This document shows, piece after piece, positions 9,066 through 17,465 of a stretch of DNA of 64,000 bases (within the stretch, counting starts at the first letter, position 1; the number at the start of each line of letters is the position of its first letter). Source of the stretch: JACVRW01 sp036407035 (GTDB lineage Bacteria; Actinomycetota; Thermoleophilia; Solirubrobacterales; Thermoleophilaceae); contig DASXAA010000107.1 in assembly GCA_036407035.1 (NCBI GenBank), positions 1-64,000 of the forward strand, in the 5' to 3' direction. Below the pieces are notes generated by a model. The model was not told the DNA's origin. It saw nothing but the letters and a program-made list of their open reading frames with translations, and did not search any database. Made by a program: the position numbers and the translations under genes.

Positions 9066-10136
9066 ATGGCCGTCATGGGTGCCTACGCGCGCGCGGGCGT
9101 GGACCAGTCGCGGTCGGGGACCGCCGTGTCGGCGCTCGTCGAGGTGCTGCGCGGCATCGACACCGGCCGCGACAGCCGCGCCGCGCTCGAGTCGGGCCAC
9201 TACGCGAACGTACTGCGGATCGGCGAGGACCTCGGGCTCGCCCTGTCCTGCGACGGCGTCGGCACGAAGATCATCGTCGCCGAGCAGCTCGGGCGGCTCG
9301 ACACGATCGGCATCGATTGCGTCGCGATGAACGTGAACGACGTGATCTGCGTCGGCGCCGACCCGATCGCGCTGCTCGACTACATCGCCGTCGAGGAGGC
9401 CGACCCGGCGGCGCTCGAGCGGATCGCCGTCGGGCTGCGCCGCGGCGCCGAGGAGGCGGGCGTCGAGATCCCCGGCGGGGAGCTGGCGGTCCTGCCGGAG
9501 CTGATTCGCGGGCACCCGTCGCCGTCCGGGTTCGACCTGCTCGGGTTCTGCGTCGGCCTCGTGCCGCTCGACGAGATCGTCACCGGCGGGCGGGTCGAGC
9601 CGGGCGACGCGCTGATCGGGATCCCCTCCAGCGGGATCCACTCGAACGGGCTGACGCTCGCAAGGCGCGCGCTGCCGGACCTCGCGGAGGCGCCCGAGGC
9701 GCTCGGCGGAGCGACCATCGGCGACGCGCTGCTCGAGCCGACGACCGTCTACGTGCGCGCCGTGCGCGAGCTGCTCGCGTCGGACGTGGACGTGCGCGGG
9801 CTCGCCCACATCACCGGCGACGGCTTCCTGAACCTGCTGCGGCTGGAGGGCGCGGTGGGCTACGCGATCGACTCCCCGCTGCCGGTGCCGCCGGTGTTCG
9901 AGCTGATCGCCGAGGGCGGCGACGTGGACCCGGCGGAGCTGTACGAGGTCTTCAACATGGGCTGCGGATTCTGCTGCGTGGTGCCCGTGGGCGACGCCGC
10001 CGCGGCGGTCGAGCTGCTGTCGCGGCGCCACCCCGGCACCGCGGTGATCGGCCGGGCGACGACCGCGATCGGGGTGGTGGAGCTGCCCCGCCAGGGCCTG
10101 ATCGGACGCCGCGGCGAAGGGTTCAGGAGCGGCTAA
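9066..10136 (+). CDS. purM: Phosphoribosylformylglycinamidine cyclo-ligase
   Basis: AIR synthetase, which closes the imidazole ring of FGAM with ATP in purine synthesis. The 356 residues carry the PurM hallmarks: YARAGVD at the N-terminus, SCDGVGTKIIVAEQ (about residues 60-75), DCVAMNVNDVICVGADP and a glycine-rich GIPSSGIHSNGLTLAR. The C-terminal AIRS_C part ends near EGFRSG. Start ATG 9066, with an in-frame ATG at 9075 as an alternative. It stands alone, with no other pur genes in the window. Confidence 0.95.
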   Translation: MAVMGAYARAGVDQSRSGTAVSALVEVLRGIDTGRDSRAALESGHYANVLRIGEDLGLALSCDGVGTKIIVAEQLGRLDTIGIDCVAMNVNDVICVGADPIALLDYIAVEEADPAALERIAVGLRRGAEEAGVEIPGGELAVLPELIRGHPSPSGFDLLGFCVGLVPLDEIVTGGRVEPGDALIGIPSSGIHSNGLTLARRALPDLAEAPEALGGATIGDALLEPTTVYVRAVRELLASDVDVRGLAHITGDGFLNLLRLEGAVGYAIDSPLPVPPVFELIAEGGDVDPAELYEVFNMGCGFCCVVPVGDAAAAVELLSRRHPGTAVIGRATTAIGVVELPRQGLIGRRGEGFRSG

Positions 10137-10282
10137 GCCGCGGCCTCGCCGGCTTCCAAGCGTCCGACCCAGCTGTTGCACCGCAACACCCAAGCAGGAC
10201 ACTTGCCGGGCAATCCGGGCCGGCCACCCTTTATTGCCGTAGTTCGATAGGCAGCACCGCGGCGGCGGCGGATTCACAGCCG

Positions 10283-11158
10283 CTAGGCCCCCTCCCACAG
10301 CATCCCCGTCAGCACCCGCACCGGCCTCACGCGCCACTCGGCCGCCAGCCGCCACAGCTCCGCCGGCGCACGCGGGCCCGGCAGGTCGCAAACGGCCTCC
10401 ACCTCCACCGTCGCCATGCGACCAAAGCGGCCGAGCGCCTCGAGCACGCCCGGCCGCGGCTCGTCGGCGGGGCGCGCACCCGCCGCCACGGCGGCCTCGC
10501 GCCACGCGTCGTACTCCAGGCTGCCGAACACCCAACGGGCCTCGCCGCCCGTCCCCTCGAACCGGACCGACGGGAACACGAGCCGCTCGCCCCCCTGGCC
10601 CCGCTTGGCGCCGCCCGCGGCGCGCGCCTCCTCGGGCACCGAGCGCGTGGCCTCGAGGTCCGCCCCGAACGCCTCCACGATCGCGTGCGACTCCAGGTCG
10701 ATCCGGAAGCGCTGCACGTCGAGGCCGGCCGCGCGCGCCTCCTCGACCAGCGCCTCCGCCGTGTCGAGCTTGCGCCTGAAGCAGAGCAGCCCCTCCCGCA
10801 CCGCGCGCAGGTAGCGCTCCGCCGCCTCCGGCCCCTGCTCCTGCGCCGCCTTTACGGCCATGCAGGCCGGGTATGTCGAGCGGATGGGGCTCTCCGTCCA
10901 CAGCCGCGGGTCGATCGGCATGCCAGATCGCGCGGCCCGGTCCAGCCAGTGCAGCAGCAGCGTCTCGTAGGTTCGGCCCGCGACGATGCCGGCGTCGGCA
11001 TCGCCATAGTCCTGCGTGTAGTCGCGCGCGAGGCCTCCCATCACGTAGGTGATCGAGAGGTCGGCGCCGAACTCCACCGTGAGCCTCCGCAGCAGTGGCT
11101 CAGCCGCCCATGAAGCGGAACAGGCAGGATCGGTGTAGTACCTGACCCGTGCAGGCAT
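10283..11158 (-). CDS. DsbA-family (FrnE/SpxH-like) thioredoxin-fold protein with a CxxS site
   Basis: About 291 residues from ATG 11158; a TTG four codons upstream is also possible. It opens MPARVRYYTDPACSASWAAE, which is β-strand plus active-site loop of the FrnE/SpxH branch of DsbA (normally CxxC-W-xxEP). The second cysteine is serine here (C-S-A-S), so a simple dithiol oxidase is unlikely; a CxxS thiol isomerase, an adaptor or a glutathione-type function are alternatives. A helical insertion (about 65-185) follows the family pattern. No signal peptide is seen, so it is probably cytoplasmic. It is divergent from the receptor kinase, with 17 nt between starts. Confidence 0.75.
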   Translation of the reverse strand: MPARVRYYTDPACSASWAAEPLLRRLTVEFGADLSITYVMGGLARDYTQDYGDADAGIVAGRTYETLLLHWLDRAARSGMPIDPRLWTESPIRSTYPACMAVKAAQEQGPEAAERYLRAVREGLLCFRRKLDTAEALVEEARAAGLDVQRFRIDLESHAIVEAFGADLEATRSVPEEARAAGGAKRGQGGERLVFPSVRFEGTGGEARWVFGSLEYDAWREAAVAAGARPADEPRPGVLEALGRFGRMATVEVEAVCDLPGPRAPAELWRLAAEWRVRPVRVLTGMLWEGA

Positions 11159-11175
11159 ACGAGAGCGCAAAATAG

Positions 11176-12663
11176 ATGACGGTGATCGGCACCCTGATCG
11201 GCGCGCGGTTCCGGCTCGACGAGAAGATCGGCTCGGGCGGGATGTCGACCGTGTACCGCGCCTTCGACCCCACGCTCGAGCGCTGGGTCGCGATCAAGAT
11301 GATGCACCGGGACATCTCGACCGATCCCGACCAGCTCGAGCGTTTCCGGCGCGAGGCGCGCGCGGTCGCCCAGCTGAACCACCCGAACGTCGTAACGGTC
11401 ATCGACGCCGGCGAGGACGAGGGCACGCCGTTCATCGTGTTCGAGTTCGTCGAGGGCGAGACCCTGAAGGAGCGCATCAAGCGCATGGGCCGGCTGCCCG
11501 TGACCGAGGCGGTCGCGTACGCCACCGAGATCGGACGTGCGCTCTCGTGCGCCCACTCGCACCGCCTCGTCCACCGCGACGTGAAGCCGCAGAACGTGCT
11601 GATCGACCTGGACGGCCGCGCCAAGGTCACCGACTTCGGCATCGCCCGCTCGCTCGAGATGCAGGGGCTGACCGCGACCGGCCGCGTGCTCGGCACGACC
11701 GACTACGTCTCGCCCGAGCAGGCGCTCGGCCACGACGTGACCGAGCAGTCAGACATCTACTCGCTCGGGGTCGTCCTCTACGAGATGCTCACCGGGGAGG
11801 TGCCGTTCCAGGCCGACACCCAGGTCGCCGTCGCCATGAAGCACGTGCGCGACCCGCTCCCGGACGTGCAGGTGCGCCGGCCCGAGATCTCCGCCGCGCT
11901 CGCCTCGATCGTCGAGCGCGCGACCGCCAAGGAGACCCAGAACCGCTACGCGACGGTCGACGACATGGTCCACGACCTCGAGGAGGTGCTCGGGATCGAG
12001 GCCGCGCGCAGCGGCCAGGCCACCGGCGAGGCCACCACCGTCCTGCGCAGCCTCCCCGGCGACACCGCCGACTTCGCCCCAGAGCGCCTGCGCCACCCGA
12101 AGCGCGTGTTCGCGCTCAGCGTGCTCGCTCTGGCGATCGTCGCGGGCGTGATCGCCTACTTCGTCGGGTTCCGCACGGAGAAGGGGCCCGGCACGCCGAT
12201 CACGCCGCCGAGCCGCCCCGGCCTCACGAACGTGAAGCTGAGCTCCGACGCCGCCACCGACTACGACCCCGAGGGCGACGGCACGGAGTCGGAGGACGCG
12301 ACCCAGAACGTCATCGACGGCAGCCTCACGACATATTGGGACACGGAGACCTACCAGGGCGGCTTCGCCGGCTCGAACAAGTCGGGCGTCGGCCTGTACC
12401 TCGACACGGGCGACCCCGTATCGGCGCGCGAGCTCGCCCTCGTCACGTCCACCCCGGGGTTCAACGTGAAGGTCTACGCGTCGAACACCGTGCCCGACAA
12501 GCTGGCGCGCTGGACCGCGGTCAGCGGCAACACCAAGGTGAAGGAGAAGCAGCGCATCCCACTCGACACGGCGGGTCAGAAGTTCCGCTACTACCTCGTC
12601 TGGATCACGACGCTGCCGCCGGACAACAAGGCCAAGATCCAGGAGCTCGGCCTGAAGAAGTGA
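11176..12663 (+). CDS. Receptor-type Ser/Thr protein kinase with a discoidin-like ectodomain
   Basis: A 495-residue PknB-family kinase. The kinase domain covers residues 10-270: GSGGMSTVY glycine loop, VAIKMM lysine, HRDVKPQN catalytic loop, VTDFGIAR, and GTTDYVSPEQ activation segment. A single membrane helix (about 313-332, VFALSVLALAIVAGVIAYFV) is followed by about 150 outside residues with ATQNVIDGSLTTYWDTETY and a KFRYYLVWITTLP strand. These match the jelly-roll pattern of discoidin/F5-8C or NPCBM carbohydrate-binding domains rather than PASTA repeats. It could sense envelope glycans. It converges on pknB with one base between stop codons. Confidence 0.9.
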   Translation: MTVIGTLIGARFRLDEKIGSGGMSTVYRAFDPTLERWVAIKMMHRDISTDPDQLERFRREARAVAQLNHPNVVTVIDAGEDEGTPFIVFEFVEGETLKERIKRMGRLPVTEAVAYATEIGRALSCAHSHRLVHRDVKPQNVLIDLDGRAKVTDFGIARSLEMQGLTATGRVLGTTDYVSPEQALGHDVTEQSDIYSLGVVLYEMLTGEVPFQADTQVAVAMKHVRDPLPDVQVRRPEISAALASIVERATAKETQNRYATVDDMVHDLEEVLGIEAARSGQATGEATTVLRSLPGDTADFAPERLRHPKRVFALSVLALAIVAGVIAYFVGFRTEKGPGTPITPPSRPGLTNVKLSSDAATDYDPEGDGTESEDATQNVIDGSLTTYWDTETYQGGFAGSNKSGVGLYLDTGDPVSARELALVTSTPGFNVKVYASNTVPDKLARWTAVSGNTKVKEKQRIPLDTAGQKFRYYLVWITTLPPDNKAKIQELGLKK

Positions 12664-12664
12664 G

Positions 12665-14572
12665 TCAGGGCGTCGTCTCTGTCTGAGTCGGCGGCTGGTT
12701 CGGCTCGAGCGTGTCCTGGCGCTCGAGCCTGCCGACGACGATCACCACGGGGCGGCCCTTCTCCAGCTCCGTGCCGGCGCCCGGGCGCTGCTCGATCACC
12801 ACGCCGTCCTGGGCGGGGTCGGTCACGGTCCGCTCGCGCGGGAGCGGCTCGAGGCCGGAGTCGCTCAGCTGCCGGCTCGCGTCGCGCGCCTTGAGCCCGA
12901 CCACGTCGGGCGCCACCACCTTCGGGATACCGGTCGAGACCGTGATGGTCACCGTCTCGCCCTTGTCGACGCGTGCGCCGCCGGCCGGGTCCTGCGACAC
13001 GACGTCGCCCTCCGGCTCCTCCTCCGACTCCTGCTCCCGGACCGAGACGCGGAGTCCGGCGGACTCGAGCTGCTGCTCGGCCGAGTCCTGGGACAGCCCG
13101 GTCACGTCCGGGACCGCGACCTGCTCCGGGCCCGAGCTGATGAACAGCGTGATGCGCGTGCCGCGGATGACCTCGGTCCCGGCGCGCGGGACGGTTCGGA
13201 GGGCGATCCCGTCGGCAACGCTGTCCGACGGAAGCGTGTCCGTGCTCACCTTCAGGTCCGCCTGGCGCAACTCGCGCACGGCCTGCCGCTCCGGCAGCTT
13301 CGCCACCGTCGGCACGTTCACGGTCCCGGGGCCGTTCGACACCTCGAGCGTGACCGTGGACCCCTTGTCGGCCTCGCTGCCCGCGTCCGGGTCCTGGTCG
13401 AGCACCTCGTCGATGTCGCGGTCGCTCCGCACGCGGCTCTCCGCCACCTCGAACCCGTCCCGCTCGAGGATCGCGCGCGCCTGCACGAGCTGCTTGCCGA
13501 CCACCCGCGGTATCTCCACCTTGTCCTCCGCGAGCAGCCCGCTCAGCGCGAGGAACGCGAGCAGCCCTGCCAGCAGCAGGGTCAGGATCCCGAGCGTGAA
13601 CCACGGCCAGCGCCTGCGGCGCCGCTCGCGCGGCGCGGCCGCGGGCGGTGGCGGCTCCGGCGGGTAGCCGTCGGCGGGCGCCTCGACCGGGGCCGCGACC
13701 GGCGTGAAGATCGCGGTGTCCTGGCCCGCGCCGTCGCCGGACTCGATGTTCACCTGCGCCGCCTCGAGGGCGGCCGCGAACTCCTCGGCCGACTGCCAGC
13801 GCCGCGCCGGGTCCTTCGCGAGCGCCGCCATCACGACCGACTCGAGCGCGGGGTTCACGTCCGGGCGGAACTGCGACAGCGGCGGCGGCTGCTCCGAGAG
13901 GTGCTTGAGGGCCACCGACACCGCGCTCTCGCCCTCGAACGGCAGGCGACCGGCGAGCATCTCGTAGAGCATCACGCCGATCGAGTAGAGGTCGGATGCC
14001 GCCGTGACGGCGTGGCCTTGCGCCTGCTCGGGCGACAGGTACTGCGCCGTCCCCATGATCGAGCCGGTCTCCGTCATCTCCGAGGCGCCCGCGCGGGCGA
14101 TGCCGAAGTCGGTGACCTTCGCCTGCCCGGCGTCGTCGACGATCACGTTGTGCGGCTTGAAGTCCCGGTGGATCACGCCGTGACGGTGCGCGAACCCGGC
14201 CGCCCGCAGGATCTGCACGCCCAGCGCGATCACCTGCACCTGCGGCAGCGGCGCCTCCTGCTCCACGATCTGCTTGAGGCTCCGCCCCTGCAGGTGCTCC
14301 ATCGCGATGTAGTAGGTGCCCTCGTGCTCGCCGCGGTCGTAGACGCCCACGACGTTGGGGTGCTGGAGCCCCGCGGCGGCCTTGGCCTCGCGGCGGAACC
14401 GCTCCACGAACTCCTGGTCCTGCGCGAAGCGCCGGTGGAGCACCTTCAGCGCGACCTCGCGTCCGAGGTGCGTGTCCTCGGCGCAGTACACGTCCGCCAT
14501 GCCGCCGGACCCGAGGCGTCTGACGATGCGGTAGCGCCCGTCCACCAGCGTGTTGGCGGCTACCTCGGTCAT
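12665..14572 (-). CDS. pknB: PASTA-domain Ser/Thr protein kinase PknB
   Basis: A 635-residue kinase from ATG 14572 (MTEVAANTLVDGRYRIVRRL). The kinase core has GSGGMADVY, VALKVL, HRDFKPHN and DFGIAR. A proline-rich juxtamembrane region leads to one membrane helix (about 352-372, WFTLGILTLLLAGLLAFLAL) and then four consecutive PASTA units (about 378-620, such as VEIPRVVGKQLVQARAIL and VAVPDVTGLSQDSAEQQL). PASTA ectodomains bind muropeptide/lipid II in relatives and tie growth to peptidoglycan synthesis. It is the last gene of the fha-pstP-rodA-pbpA operon, overlapping pbpA by ATGA. Confidence 0.95.
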   Translation of the reverse strand: MTEVAANTLVDGRYRIVRRLGSGGMADVYCAEDTHLGREVALKVLHRRFAQDQEFVERFRREAKAAAGLQHPNVVGVYDRGEHEGTYYIAMEHLQGRSLKQIVEQEAPLPQVQVIALGVQILRAAGFAHRHGVIHRDFKPHNVIVDDAGQAKVTDFGIARAGASEMTETGSIMGTAQYLSPEQAQGHAVTAASDLYSIGVMLYEMLAGRLPFEGESAVSVALKHLSEQPPPLSQFRPDVNPALESVVMAALAKDPARRWQSAEEFAAALEAAQVNIESGDGAGQDTAIFTPVAAPVEAPADGYPPEPPPPAAAPRERRRRRWPWFTLGILTLLLAGLLAFLALSGLLAEDKVEIPRVVGKQLVQARAILERDGFEVAESRVRSDRDIDEVLDQDPDAGSEADKGSTVTLEVSNGPGTVNVPTVAKLPERQAVRELRQADLKVSTDTLPSDSVADGIALRTVPRAGTEVIRGTRITLFISSGPEQVAVPDVTGLSQDSAEQQLESAGLRVSVREQESEEEPEGDVVSQDPAGGARVDKGETVTITVSTGIPKVVAPDVVGLKARDASRQLSDSGLEPLPRERTVTDPAQDGVVIEQRPGAGTELEKGRPVVIVVGRLERQDTLEPNQPPTQTETTP

Positions 14573-16020
14573 CCGTTCCTCAGGAGCACCTCGAGCACCT
14601 GTTTCGCGATCGGCGCAGCCACGGTACCGCCCTCGCCGGTGCTGTGCTCGACGGTGACGGCGATCGCCACGCGCGGGTTCTCGACCGGCGCGAACGCGAT
14701 GAACCACGGCTGGGTGAGCTCGGCGTTGACGCCGACCTCCGCGGTGCCCGTCTTGCCGGCGACGTTCACTCCCTCGAGCGCCGCGGCGGTGCCGGTTCCC
14801 TCCTCCACCACCCGGCTCATCATGGCGGCCAGCTCCTTCGCCGTGCTCGGTTTGACCACCTCGTTCTGCACGTCCGGCTTGACGCGCTCCTTGACCCGCC
14901 CGTCCTTGCGCACCACGCGGTCTGTCAGCTGCGGCTTCATGAGCGTGCCGTCGTTCGCGATCGCCGCAGCCACCTCTGCCATCTGGATCGGGGTGGCGAG
15001 GATCTGGCCCTCCGCGCCGCCCTGCCCGATCGCCACGCGCCCGACGTCAAACCCGCCGCCCCCGCCGACCAGCTTCCCGTCTGCGTTGCGCACGCCGCTC
15101 GCCACCATCTGGTCGTCCGGGTAGTCCAGCTTCGGGTCCTCGAAGAACCCGAAGCGGTGCATGTACTCCACGAGCGTCCTGCGGCCGACCTTCTCGCCGA
15201 CCTGCGCGAAGACCGTGTTGACGGAGTGCGTGAGCGCGTCGGTGAGCGAGATCGGCCCGAAGTCCTCGCCGCCGAAGTTCGACAGCGGCGTGCCGCTGAC
15301 GACCCGCGGCGACGAGCCGTCGATGATCGAGTCGGGCGTGACGAGCCCCGAGTCGAGCGCCGCCGCCGCGGTCACCACCTTGAACGTCGAGCCGGGCGGG
15401 TACAGCTCCTGCGTCGTGCGGTTGAGCAGCGGCTTGTTCGGGTCGCGGTTGAGCTGCGAGAAGCGCTCCGGGACGGCGTTCGGGTCGTACGGCGGGTTCG
15501 ACGCCATCACGCGCACCTTGCCCGTCCGCGGCTCGATCGCGACCACGCCGCCCTTCTGCCCGCCGAGCGCCTGGAAGGCGGTCCGCTGCGCGTCGGCGTC
15601 GAGGTTCGTCACGACGTCGAGCCCCTCCGTCGTCCGGTTCTCGAGGTCCGAGAGGATCGACTCGAACTCGTCCTCCTTGCCGGCGAGATCGTCGTTGCGC
15701 GACTGCTCGAGGCCGCGCCGACCGTTGCGGATGAACGAGTAGCCGACGGGGTGGCCGAACAGGTCCCCGGTCGGGTAGACGCGCGTGAAGATGCGGTTCT
15801 GCCCGTGGCCGATCGGCCGGTTGCGCGCCAGCAGCGTCCTGCCGTCGCGCGCGTAGATGAGCCCGCGCGGGATCTTCTGCTCCTCGATCAGGGGCCGCCG
15901 GTTGGCCGTCTCGTCCTCGAGGCTCTTCGCCTCGAAGACCGTCCAGCGCGAGGTGAACACGATCAGGAGGCCGAACAGGACCACGGCGAGGCCGAACAGC
16001 TGCGAGATCTGCCTGTTCAA
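14569..16020 (-). CDS. pbpA: Class B penicillin-binding protein (PbpA/PBP2)
   Basis: A 483-residue transpeptidase anchored by an N-terminal helix (FGLAVVLFGLLIVFTSRW). The dimerisation domain precedes the catalytic domain with SxxK in PPGSTFKVVTA, SxN in THSVNTVF and KTGT in VAGKTGTAEVG, so all three active-site motifs are intact. It cross-links peptidoglycan made by the adjacent RodA glycosyltransferase. The start is TTG at 16020, overlapping the rodA stop as TTGA. Reading further upstream in this frame only follows rodA antisense-style composition and is not part of the protein. It ends in an ATGA overlap with pknB. Confidence 0.95.
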   Translation of the reverse strand: MNRQISQLFGLAVVLFGLLIVFTSRWTVFEAKSLEDETANRRPLIEEQKIPRGLIYARDGRTLLARNRPIGHGQNRIFTRVYPTGDLFGHPVGYSFIRNGRRGLEQSRNDDLAGKEDEFESILSDLENRTTEGLDVVTNLDADAQRTAFQALGGQKGGVVAIEPRTGKVRVMASNPPYDPNAVPERFSQLNRDPNKPLLNRTTQELYPPGSTFKVVTAAAALDSGLVTPDSIIDGSSPRVVSGTPLSNFGGEDFGPISLTDALTHSVNTVFAQVGEKVGRRTLVEYMHRFGFFEDPKLDYPDDQMVASGVRNADGKLVGGGGGFDVGRVAIGQGGAEGQILATPIQMAEVAAAIANDGTLMKPQLTDRVVRKDGRVKERVKPDVQNEVVKPSTAKELAAMMSRVVEEGTGTAAALEGVNVAGKTGTAEVGVNAELTQPWFIAFAPVENPRVAIAVTVEHSTGEGGTVAAPIAKQVLEVLLRNG

Positions 16021-17465
16021 ACGAGCCCTCCGCGGCGCGCGCGCTCGCCGCGCGCGTGGTCGGACACGATCAGGAGCAGGGCCAGCAGCACCATGTTCGC
16101 GACGATCGAGCTGCCGCCGTACGACACGAACGGCAGCGTCACGCCGGTGAGCGGGATGACCTTGGTGACGCCGCCGACGATCACGAACACCTGCAGCGCC
16201 AGCACCGCGGTGAGGCCGGTGGCGAGCAGCTTCGAGAAGCCGTCGTTGGCGATCATCGCGACCTTGAACCCGCGCGCGGTGAACAGCATGTAGATCAGAA
16301 TCAGCCCGGCCGCGCCGAACAGTCCGAGCTCGTTGGTGATCAGCGCGTAGATCAGGTCCGTGTGCGGGGCGGGCAGGATCGTGCCGCCGCCCGGCAGGTC
16401 GAGCAGCGCCTGCCCGAAGCCCTGGCCGAACAGCCCGCCGTCGGCCTGCGCGAACAGCGACTGCGCGATCTGGTAGCTGCCGCCCTGCTGCTCGAGCAGG
16501 CTCGGCCTGAACGGGTGCAGCCACGTCTCCACTCGCAGGTGCACGTGCGCGGTGTGGTTGGCGAAGAACACCGCGCCGGCCAGGAACATCGTCGAGCCGA
16601 CTCCGATCAGCGACAGGCGCCCCGTGGCCACGTAGAGCAGCGCCAGGAAGCCGCCGAAGAACATCAGCGAGCTGCCGAGGTCGCGGATCACGATCAGCAT
16701 CAGCATCGAGACGCCCCACACGAGCAAGAGCGGGCCGAAGTGCTTCGGCGACGGCCGCTCCCGCAGCACGGCCACGAGCGACGCGACGAACGCGATCAGC
16801 AGGACGATCTCGGCCGTGCCGAGGTCGAGCACCAGGATCAGCAGCAGCGTGAGCACGGCGGGCAGCCCATAGAGCAGGAGCTGCCGCTGGAACGGCAGCG
16901 GCGCGAGCCGCGGCCGCACGAGCAGATCGCCCGTCTCGCGCAGGTAGCTCGCAAGGAAGATGATGATCCCGAGCTTGGCGAACTCGGCGGGCTGGAACTG
17001 GACCGAGCCGGCCTTGATCGCCAGGTAGGCGCCGTTGACCGGCGCGCCGATCCCGGGCAGCCGCGGCATCACGAGCAGGGCGATCGACGCCAGCGCGATC
17101 GTGTAGCGGTAGCGCTCGAGCACGTGGTGGTCGCGGATCAGCGCGATCGTGGCGCAGAAGAACGCGAGCCCGCCGACGAACCACTGCGCCTGCTTGCGCG
17201 CCAGCTCGGGGTCGATCCGGTAGATCTCGACGAGGCCGATGGCGGCCAGCAGCGCGGCCAGCGGGAACATGTACGGGTCGGCCTCCGGCAGGCGCGCGCG
17301 GATGAACAGGTGGCCGAGCACGCAGAGGCCGAGGAAGAACGCGCCGTAGGTCAGCGTCGCGTCGCTGATGTCCTCGGTGCGCGTGATCAGCACCGCGGCG
17401 AAGCCGGCGCTCACGAGCAGTGACACGGGCAGTAGCCCGAAGAGCTCCCGGGTGCGGGCGGACAT
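16017..17465 (-). CDS. rodA: RodA/FtsW SEDS peptidoglycan polymerase
   Basis: A 482-residue SEDS-family glycosyltransferase from ATG 17465 (MSARTRELFGLLPVSLLVSA), with about 12 membrane segments. Conserved SEDS features are the KAGSVQFQPAEFAKLGIIIF region, RDLGSSLMFFGGFLALLYVA, the extracytoplasmic loop with QQGGSYQIAQSLFAQADGGL, and the C-terminal TGVTLPFVSYGGSSIVANM. It polymerises lipid II and pairs with PbpA encoded immediately downstream. Its ATG shares one base with the pstP stop (TGATG), which implies coupling. Confidence 0.95.
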   Translation of the reverse strand: MSARTRELFGLLPVSLLVSAGFAAVLITRTEDISDATLTYGAFFLGLCVLGHLFIRARLPEADPYMFPLAALLAAIGLVEIYRIDPELARKQAQWFVGGLAFFCATIALIRDHHVLERYRYTIALASIALLVMPRLPGIGAPVNGAYLAIKAGSVQFQPAEFAKLGIIIFLASYLRETGDLLVRPRLAPLPFQRQLLLYGLPAVLTLLLILVLDLGTAEIVLLIAFVASLVAVLRERPSPKHFGPLLLVWGVSMLMLIVIRDLGSSLMFFGGFLALLYVATGRLSLIGVGSTMFLAGAVFFANHTAHVHLRVETWLHPFRPSLLEQQGGSYQIAQSLFAQADGGLFGQGFGQALLDLPGGGTILPAPHTDLIYALITNELGLFGAAGLILIYMLFTARGFKVAMIANDGFSKLLATGLTAVLALQVFVIVGGVTKVIPLTGVTLPFVSYGGSSIVANMVLLALLLIVSDHARGERARRGGLV

